Source: UBA4644 sp900555855 (lineage in GTDB: Bacteria > Bacillota > Clostridia > Oscillospirales > Butyricicoccaceae). From it: a stretch of 47,253 nt of DNA. The DNA is taken from assembly GCA_052289195.1 (NCBI GenBank), contig DAWAJD010000014.1, positions 1 through 47,253 on the forward strand, in the 5' to 3' direction. A program made the position numbers and the translations under genes. Each line of letters begins with the position of its first letter. The stretch's first letter is position 1. This document shows, one piece after another, positions 42,114-47,253 of the stretch. The notes under the pieces are model-generated. The model searched no databases, was not told the origin of the DNA, and worked only from the letters and a program-made list of their open reading frames with translations.

Positions 42114-43373
42114 ATGACATTGTTCGAAAAATGGTTTGGCCATACGCTGATTTCCCCGGATAACACTTGGGGCCTGCTGGGCGTCATGTGCCTTGCCGTG
42201 GCGTTTTCCATCTGGCTGGAGCAGAAGTACAAATGGGCTTCCAAGGTCTCCGGCGCGATCATTGCTCTGATTATTGCCATGGTCTCCGCCAACCTGGGTA
42301 TCATCCCCATCAGCTGCGTTCTGTATGACGAAATCGTCTGGGGCGTCATCGTCCCCATGGGTATCCCCCTGCTGCTGCTGCAGTGCAACCTGAAGAAGAT
42401 CGGTAAGCTCACCGGTAAGATGCTTATCGTCTTCCTTCTGGGTGCCGTGGGCACCATCGCCGGCGCTCTGCTGGCCTTTACGGCCCTGAAGGGCGCTTAT
42501 GCTGGCACCGGCGGCGAGGTCAAGCACCTGGCCGGCGTTGCTTCCATGATGACCGGCTCCTACATCGGCGGCGGCGTCAACTTTGCCGCCATGGCCGATA
42601 ACTCTGGTCTGAAGGGCACGGATATCGCCGCTGCCGCCACCGTCGCGGATAACCTGCTGATGGCCGCTTACTTCTTCGTGCTGATCTTTATCGCCGGCAT
42701 GAAGTTCTTCCGCTCCCGTTATCCTCATCCCTACATTGACGCCGTCGAAGCCAATGCCGACGAGCACAAGACCCAGGCTGCTGCCTTCTGGACCCGCAAG
42801 GATATCTCCCTGAAGGATGTTGCCACCAATATCGCCTATGCCGTCGCCGTGGTTTGGATCTCCAACATCATCGCCAATTTCTTCTCCGGCCTGGTGGCCG
42901 TGGAGAACCCCTCTGTTTTCCAGGATTTCGTCGGCAAGTTCTTCGGCTCTCAGTATGTGTGGATCACCACCATTTCCGTCATCATCGCCACCTTCTTCAG
43001 TGAGAAGGTCGAAAAGATGAACGGCTCTCAGGAGATCGGTACTTATCTGATTTACCTGTTCCTGTTCGTCATCGGCGTCCCTGCCAACATTATGACCGTT
43101 ATCACCAAGTCCCCCCTGTTCCTGGTGCTGTGCTTCATCATGGTGGTCGTCAATATGCTGTTCTGCTTTGTGGGTGCAAAGCTCTGCAGGACCTCCCTGG
43201 AGGATGCCATCATCGCTTCCAACGCCAACATCGGCGGCCCCACCACCGCTGCCGGTATGGCCATTTCTCAGGGCTGGACTGCGTTGGTCGGTCCCGCCAT
43301 GCTGGTCGGCGTGCTGGGCTATGTGATCGGCAATTATGCCGGTACCATCGTCGGCATTATCCTGGGTGCGTAA
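42114..43373 (+). CDS. DUF819 (YjcL-like) integral membrane protein
   Basis: 419 residues with about ten membrane helices and no cleavable signal. The fold and motifs GVIVPMGIPLLLLQCN, ASMMTGSYIGGGVNFAAMAD, and near the end NANIGGPTTAAGMAISQGW are those of the DUF819 family, whose two inverted halves resemble small-anion or organic-acid carriers. AGGAGG precedes the ATG and the promoter is strong. Codon use is noticeably uniform, as in highly expressed genes. The substrate is unknown; it sits two genes from the lysine-fermentation operon, so an amino-acid or carboxylate substrate is possible but unsupported. Confidence 0.87.
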   Translation: MTLFEKWFGHTLISPDNTWGLLGVMCLAVAFSIWLEQKYKWASKVSGAIIALIIAMVSANLGIIPISCVLYDEIVWGVIVPMGIPLLLLQCNLKKIGKLTGKMLIVFLLGAVGTIAGALLAFTALKGAYAGTGGEVKHLAGVASMMTGSYIGGGVNFAAMADNSGLKGTDIAAAATVADNLLMAAYFFVLIFIAGMKFFRSRYPHPYIDAVEANADEHKTQAAAFWTRKDISLKDVATNIAYAVAVVWISNIIANFFSGLVAVENPSVFQDFVGKFFGSQYVWITTISVIIATFFSEKVEKMNGSQEIGTYLIYLFLFVIGVPANIMTVITKSPLFLVLCFIMVVVNMLFCFVGAKLCRTSLEDAIIASNANIGGPTTAAGMAISQGWTALVGPAMLVGVLGYVIGNYAGTIVGIILGA

Positions 43374-43457
43374 GCTCCTTGAGCGCTGACTGCTGTGCCT
43401 CACGGAAACTGCTCCGGTGCAGGAAATCTGTCCGGCGTCTCTCTTCCGTCAGCGAAA

Positions 43458-43495
43458 GGAGCCTGCTGCCGCTTTGCAGCAGGCTCCTGCTTTTT
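43458..43495 (+). terminator. intrinsic terminator after the DUF819-like gene
   Basis: 12-bp perfect stem GGAGCCTGCTGC / GCAGCAGGCTCC with a 6-base loop, then TGCTTTTT. Confidence 0.92.
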
Positions 43496-43496
43496 C

Positions 43497-43525
43497 TTGA
43501 CCACCGACGGAAAAGGTGATAAACT
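43497..43525 (+). promoter_or_regulatory. promoter of the 55-residue membrane protein
   Basis: TTGACC (43497-43502), 17-base spacer, TAAACT (43520-43525), right after the terminator. Confidence 0.7.
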
Positions 43526-43553
43526 GAAATATCATTGGGAAAGGAGCGATACG

Positions 43554-43721
43554 ATGGGACGCAAGCTCATGGGCATTCTTTTTCTGGCGGCAGGTGTTCT
43601 TCTGGCGCTTTCTCCCGCCGGCGGCAGGCTCTATGGAGACCGGGAGCCCTATCAGGTGCGGCGGCTGCAGAACGCGGGCTGGTGCGCGGCGGCGGTGGGC
43701 GTGGTGCTGCTGTTCACCTGA
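43554..43721 (+). CDS. 55-residue hypothetical membrane protein
   Basis: Starts MGRKLMGILFLAAGVLLAL with AAGGAG 7 bases upstream. Two short hydrophobic stretches, 5-20 and 41-54 (WCAAAVGVVLLF), are joined by a charged loop (GDREPYQVRRLQN). It has its own promoter. No family recognised. A longer frame upstream of this ATG lacks a ribosome site and runs through the terminator. Confidence 0.75.
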   Translation: MGRKLMGILFLAAGVLLALSPAGGRLYGDREPYQVRRLQNAGWCAAAVGVVLLFT

Positions 43722-43763
43722 TTTCCATTCTTTGGGGATTTTTGAAAAATATAAAACTTTTTC

Positions 43764-43792
43764 TTGACTTTCCGACGCCCTTCGCCTATAAT
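43764..43792 (+). promoter_or_regulatory. promoter of tRNA-Gly
   Basis: TTGACT (43764-43769), 17-base spacer, TATAAT (43787-43792), 18 bases before the tRNA. Confidence 0.88.
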
Positions 43793-43810
43793 AAAAAGGC
43801 AGTCAGGAAT

Positions 43811-43886
43811 GCGGACTTAGCTCATCTGGTAGAGCGCCACCTTGCCAAGGTGGAGGTAGCGAGTTCGAGCCTCGTAGTCCGCTCCA
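43811..43886 (+). tRNA. tRNA-Gly (anticodon GCC), CCA encoded
   Basis: 76 bases. Acceptor GCGGACT/AGTCCGC perfect, anticodon stem CCACC/GGTGG around TTGCCAA, T arm CGAGTTCGAGCCTCG, discriminator T, CCA. Own promoter and terminator. The glycyl-tRNA synthetase for it is at 6727. Confidence 0.98.
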
Positions 43887-43889
43887 TTG

Positions 43890-43922
43890 ATCAGGGTTCC
43901 CAATCGGGAGCCCTGATTTTTT
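43890..43922 (+). terminator. intrinsic terminator after tRNA-Gly
   Basis: Stem ATCAGGGTTCCC / GGGAGCCCTGAT (one G-U) with loop AATC and a T-run. Confidence 0.92.
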
Positions 43923-43965
43923 ATGAAGTGCCGACGGGCCGCTGGCCTTTATAAATTATGAAAAT

Positions 43966-43999
43966 GAAAAAAGCAGATCGGAAGTTGTTCCGATCTGCT
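43966..43999 (-). terminator. terminator of the lysine-degradation operon
   Basis: Minus strand: 11-bp stem AGCAGATCGGA / TCCGATCTGCT, then TTTTTT. Ends the kamD-kamE-CoA transferase transcript. Confidence 0.92.
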
Positions 44000-44021
44000 T
44001 TCTGTTTGGTTTTTTTGAGGA

Positions 44022-44690
44022 TCAATCGATCATGCTCTTCAGATTGCCGGAGACCGTCAGAGGAGCCGCGGTGGCGGCCTTGACCTGCTCCACGGTGAAC
44101 TCGGGGTTGATCTCGGTCATCAGGAAGCCGTTTTCGGTGACTTCGATGACGCACATCTCGGTGATGATCTTATTGACGCAGTGGGAAGCGGTCAGGGGCA
44201 GACGGCACTTCTCAAACAGCTTGGGATTGCCCTTGGCCGTATGCTCCATGCAGACGATGCAATGCTTGGAGCCCACGCACAGGTCCATGGCGCCACCCAT
44301 GCCGGGCATCTTCTTGCCGGGGATGATCCAGTTGGCCAGATTGCCCTCCTGGTCCACCTCCAGGGCGCCCAGGAAGCAGGCGTCCACATGGCCGCCGCGA
44401 ATCAGACCAAAGTTAGAGGCGGAATCAATAAAGCCGCCGCCATAGGCCACGGAAGAAGGCGTACCGCCGGCATCCACAACATGATAGGGATCGTAGTTGG
44501 CGTCTTCGGGCTTGGGAGCGGGACCGGCGCTGACGATACCCAGCTCAGCATGGATGATCAATTCAACGCCCTCAGGCAGATAATTGGGGATCATCGTGGG
44601 CAGGCCAATGCCCAGGTTGACCACATCACCATTCTTCAGTTCCTTGGCGCAGCGCTTGGCGATGAAGGCTTTGATCTCAGATTTTTCCAT
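44022..44690 (-). CDS. atoA: acetoacetate-type CoA transferase, beta subunit
   Basis: 222 residues from ATG 44690; a longer open frame runs into the alpha gene and is rejected. The start overlaps the alpha stop by one base (TAATG). Family I CoA-transferase B chain: NLGIGLPTMIPNYLP, IIHAELGIVSAGP with likely covalent-intermediate Glu49, GGTPSSVAYGGGFID, and GAMDLCVGSKHC. With the alpha chain it moves CoA between butyryl-CoA and acetoacetate. In lysine fermentation this closes the 3-keto-5-aminohexanoate branch to butyrate. The exact acyl pair is inferred from the kam neighbours. Confidence 0.92.
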   Translation of the reverse strand: MEKSEIKAFIAKRCAKELKNGDVVNLGIGLPTMIPNYLPEGVELIIHAELGIVSAGPAPKPEDANYDPYHVVDAGGTPSSVAYGGGFIDSASNFGLIRGGHVDACFLGALEVDQEGNLANWIIPGKKMPGMGGAMDLCVGSKHCIVCMEHTAKGNPKLFEKCRLPLTASHCVNKIITEMCVIEVTENGFLMTEINPEFTVEQVKAATAAPLTVSGNLKSMID

Positions 44691-45382
44691 TACTTTCTTT
44701 CTCCTTCCACGATATAGTTGACGCACATACCATAGGTGTGGATATTCTCCGGCTCGATGTCGCCCACGGGCACGATGTATTCGCACTCCGCAATGACCAC
44801 ATCAGCAGCAGTCGCCATGACGGGGTTGAAGTTGCGCATGGTGCCCTTGTACCAGCAGTTGCCGTATTCATCGCACTTATAAGCGCCCAGCAGCGCGAAA
44901 TCCGCATGGATGGGCTTCATGAGCAGATAATCCTTGCCGTCGATGGTCTTGCGGCCCATGCAGAAGGGGCTTTCCTCCACCAGGGTGTCCAGGCCGACGG
45001 GGGTCAGAACGCCGCCCAGGCCCGCGCCGTCGGCACGGATGCATTCCGCCAGCGTGCCCTGAGGCAGCAGGTTGACTTCCAGCGTGCCCTCGGCGCTGTA
45101 GGCGCCAACATCGGGGGTCATGCCCACATGGGTGGCGATGACGCGATCCACCTGATGATTGTGGACCAGCTCCGCAATGCCGAAATACTCTTCGCCCATG
45201 GGACCGACCGCGCGGCCCATGTCGTTGGCGATGAGGGTCAGATGCTTGGTGCCCAGGGCAACCAGCTCTTTGACGATCGCCCGGGCCTGGCCGCAGGCCA
45301 GGAAGCCGCCGCACATGATCGTAGCGCCTTCAGGGATCATCGCCGCTGCCTCTTTGGCAGTGATAATCGGTTTCTTTGCCAT
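44690..45382 (-). CDS. atoD: acetoacetate-type CoA transferase, alpha subunit
   Basis: 230 residues. A chain signatures: AAAMIPEGATIMCGGFLACG near the N-terminus, LTLIANDMG, VIATHVGMTPD, EVNLLPQGTLAECIRADGAG and GRKTIDGKDYLLMKPIHADFALLGAYKCDEYGN read in blocks. TAGGAGGA lies before the ATG. It is 138 bases after kamE with a hairpin in the gap, so it may have separate translation control. Obligate partner of the beta chain. Confidence 0.92.
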   Translation of the reverse strand: MAKKPIITAKEAAAMIPEGATIMCGGFLACGQARAIVKELVALGTKHLTLIANDMGRAVGPMGEEYFGIAELVHNHQVDRVIATHVGMTPDVGAYSAEGTLEVNLLPQGTLAECIRADGAGLGGVLTPVGLDTLVEESPFCMGRKTIDGKDYLLMKPIHADFALLGAYKCDEYGNCWYKGTMRNFNPVMATAADVVIAECEYIVPVGDIEPENIHTYGMCVNYIVEGERK

Positions 45383-45481
45383 TTCAGTTCCTCCTAAATG
45401 TAATTTCTTTTCAGGAAAAGTGCTTTTTCCGCCGCGCCGCCAGAGCTGGCGGCCTTTCCTGCTTCCGGCGGACAGACAGGT

Positions 45482-45506
45482 CGGCCATGAATCCGCTTCA
45501 TGGCCG
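45482..45506 (-). other. hairpin between kamE and atoD
   Basis: 10-bp perfect stem CGGCCATGAA / TTCATGGCCG with a 5-base loop, no T-run on the minus strand. It may be an RNA-processing or stabilising element that uncouples aminomutase from CoA-transferase levels. Confidence 0.55.
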
Positions 45507-45520
45507 GCCTGAAGGGAGCT

Positions 45521-46309
45521 TTATTTTACGCCGCGCTTGGCCATTTCGGCCACGACGAAGCTGGCCACATCGTCGGCATAGGTGCCGGCGCCGAAGCCTG
45601 CGTCATAGCCCAGCTCCTTTGCCAGCTCGTGGGTGATGCGGGGGCCGCCGCAGACCAGAACGAACTTGTCGCGCAGGCCCTCGGCCTCCAGCAGCTCCAC
45701 CAGCTCGGTGAGGTTCTGGATATGGACATCCTTCTGGGTGACGGTCTGAGAGACCAGCAGCGCGTCGGCCTTCAGCTCCAGCGCCTTCTTGATGAACTCC
45801 TCGTTGGGGACCTGAGAGCCCAGGTTGTAGGCCTCGATCATCTCATAGCGCTCCAGACCGTAATGGCCGGCGAAGCCCTTGCGGTTCATAATGGCGTCGA
45901 TGCCCACGGTATGGGCGTCGGTGCCGGTGGAGGCGCCCACCATGACCACCTTGCGGCCGATGTGCTGCCGGATATAGTCGTTGGTCTCTTCCATGCTCAT
46001 CACATCGGATTCCACGGTGACCACATGGATATCCTCATAGTTGACGGAATGGACGCAGCTGCCATAGACCACATAGAAGGTGAAGGTCTCGTCCAGCGGA
46101 GCGTGGTAAGCCACATTGGGCTCTTCCAGACCCATCTTCTTGGCGATCTGCCGGGCTGCTTCCTCACCCTTGGCGTCGTCCTTGACGGGCAGGGTGAAGC
46201 TGGTCTGGACCTTGCCGTCGTTCATGGTATCGCCATAGGGCTTCAGCTTGGTCAGATCCAGTGTGGTATCAAAATCGATCTTATGGGTATTGTACAGTCC
46301 GGAACTCAT
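45521..46309 (-). CDS. kamE: lysine 5,6-aminomutase beta subunit (KamE)
   Basis: Cobalamin- and PLP-binding chain of the enzyme that shifts the terminal amino group of lysine during fermentation. 262 residues. Base-off B12 motif TDAHTVGID (His133 coordinates cobalt), PLP lysine in MNRKGFAGHYGLERY at Lys144, then LLVSQTVTQKDVH and LVCGGPR of the Rossmann B12 fold. Lys144 is the same number as in the well-studied clostridial enzyme, as I recall. The ATG overlaps the kamD stop (ATGA). Confidence 0.96.
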   Translation of the reverse strand: MSSGLYNTHKIDFDTTLDLTKLKPYGDTMNDGKVQTSFTLPVKDDAKGEEAARQIAKKMGLEEPNVAYHAPLDETFTFYVVYGSCVHSVNYEDIHVVTVESDVMSMEETNDYIRQHIGRKVVMVGASTGTDAHTVGIDAIMNRKGFAGHYGLERYEMIEAYNLGSQVPNEEFIKKALELKADALLVSQTVTQKDVHIQNLTELVELLEAEGLRDKFVLVCGGPRITHELAKELGYDAGFGAGTYADDVASFVVAEMAKRGVK

Positions 46310-47253
46310 TCTGCAGCCACCTTCCCTTTCATCAGCTCAATAAAGGGATTGAAATACTCAGCGCTCTTGATGACCACGCCGCTGAGGCCCTTGCCGCCGT
46401 CCTTGGGACGCTTGACATCGGCAAAGATACCCTTTTCAATGGTGGTGAACAGACCCAGCTTTTCGATCTCAGCCAGCAGATCGGTGGCCTTGGTCAGGAC
46501 CTCGTTTGCACGGGTCTGGATAATGCCGCCCTCTTTGTAGGTGAGCTCGCTGCCCAGGTCCTTCATGGTGCGGAAGATATACTGCGCGTTCTCGATGGAG
46601 AGGGCGCGGTCAGACATGAAGGGAGTGTGGATGGCCTCGGTGAGCATGCCCAGCAGGTGCAGCCGCTGGCCGGTGAGGATGGTGACCATGTTGAACAGGG
46701 CATCCTGGATGTGGCCGCGGAAGATGTTGCCGGTCATGAACTTCGTGGGAGGCATATACTTCAGGGGAGCCTTGGGGAAGATCTCACGGGCCATCTGGGC
46801 CTGCGCCAGCTCGTAAAGGAAGGTATCCTCCACGGAGGGATCCATCTCAAAGGCATGGCCCAGACCCATCTGCTCCTCGCGCATGCCTGCGCGGACGGCA
46901 AAGGCCTCGTTCAGGAACTGGGAAGCCAGAACGGTGTGGGCGGCGGTGATGGCGTCGTCGGTGGTCAGGTAGTTGTCCTCACCGGTGTTGATGATGACGC
47001 CGGCATAGCCGTTGATGACGCGGGAGAAATACTGGTCCACGATGGTGCGCTGCATATTGATGTCGCGGAACAGGATGCCGTAAAGGGCGTCGTTCAGCAT
47101 GACATCCAGACGCTCCAGCGCGCCCATGGCGGCGATCTCCGGCATGCACAGACCGGAGCAGTAGTTGCACAGACGGATATAGCGCTTCTGCTCGCGGCCC
47201 ACCTCGTCCAGCGCTGCGCGCATCAGACTGAAGTTCTCCTGGGTGGCGTAGGT
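46306..47253 (-). CDS. kamD: lysine 5,6-aminomutase alpha subunit (KamD), 5' end outside window
   Basis: The last 316 codons of the large catalytic chain, open to the edge of the window, so the N-terminus is missing (full length is about 510-520 residues). Visible: YIRLCNYCSGLCMPEIAAMGALERLDVMLNDALYGI in blocks, INTGEDNYLTTDDAI, GLGHAFEMDPSVED, and the C-terminal KYMPPTKFMTGNIFRGH. The TIM-barrel chain binds lysine-PLP and adenosylcobalamin with KamE. Four-base overlap with kamE couples translation one to one. Confidence 0.94.
   Translation of the reverse strand, partial: TYATQENFSLMRAALDEVGREQKRYIRLCNYCSGLCMPEIAAMGALERLDVMLNDALYGILFRDINMQRTIVDQYFSRVINGYAGVIINTGEDNYLTTDDAITAAHTVLASQFLNEAFAVRAGMREEQMGLGHAFEMDPSVEDTFLYELAQAQMAREIFPKAPLKYMPPTKFMTGNIFRGHIQDALFNMVTILTGQRLHLLGMLTEAIHTPFMSDRALSIENAQYIFRTMKDLGSELTYKEGGIIQTRANEVLTKATDLLAEIEKLGLFTTIEKGIFADVKRPKDGGKGLSGVVIKSAEYFNPFIELMKGKVAAE

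Noticed and set aside
44691..44786. Upstream extension of the CoA-transferase beta frame
   Set aside because: It overlaps the alpha gene, encodes an unrelated basic stretch, and the internal ATG at 44690 has the coupled TAATG arrangement.
1..47253. CRISPR arrays, rRNA genes or replication origin
   Set aside because: No regularly spaced repeats, no rRNA sequence and no DnaA-box cluster were noticed on reading through.

Overview
The window looks like the chromosome of a GC-rich, butyrate-forming gut Clostridium relative, most likely of the Oscillospiraceae (Intestinimonas, Lawsonibacter or Dysosmobacter-like). The evidence is a PolC-type replicase, PPi-type phosphofructokinase, DivIVA, SepF and Hfq, together with the lysine-fermentation genes kamD and kamE beside an acetoacetate-type CoA transferase. 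This placement is inferred from gene content only.

Bases 1 to about 6513 are the right-hand part of an integrative element that continues off the left edge. It holds the catalytic half of a tyrosine integrase, a small translationally coupled arm-type DNA-binding protein, and an AT-rich cargo operon. The operon encodes a small HTH regulator, an N4-cytosine-type DNA methyltransferase, a two-ATPase sensor (an HSP90/MORC-like GHKL module followed by a histidine-kinase module) and a receiver-domain protein. The cargo reads as a candidate genome-conflict (defence) system in which methylation is wired to a phosphorelay. The sensor gene carries an in-frame TAA and an interrupted kinase domain, and three N-runs fall in the element and nowhere else. 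The element abuts an intact but divergent tRNA-Pro(UGG). About 190 bases further on lies a 5' half tRNA-Pro that stops exactly at the anticodon loop, which looks like an integration scar.

From 6.6 to 15.6 kb the host genes are glycyl-tRNA synthetase, an HD nucleotidase, a HIRAN-like protein, a small XRE repressor with two matching operators over a divergent promoter, two membrane proteins, an S9 peptidase, and divergent fructose-bisphosphate aldolase and PPi-phosphofructokinase.

From 15.6 to 39.6 kb almost everything is on the minus strand. In transcription order there is a miaB-mutS-mutL-miaA-hfq-HlyD-like operon, then sepF-yggT-divIVA-ileS, then the classic pyrH-frr-uppS-cdsA-dxr-rseP-ispG-polC run. 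These cover mismatch repair, tRNA modification, septation, isoprenoid and lipid precursors and replication.

From 39.7 kb to the end are aspartokinase, exonuclease III, a DUF819-type membrane protein, a small membrane protein, tRNA-Gly(GCC), and the minus-strand lysine-degradation operon kamD-kamE-CoA transferase A-B, cut by the window edge. All calls come from reading the sequence and recognising motifs; no database search was run.
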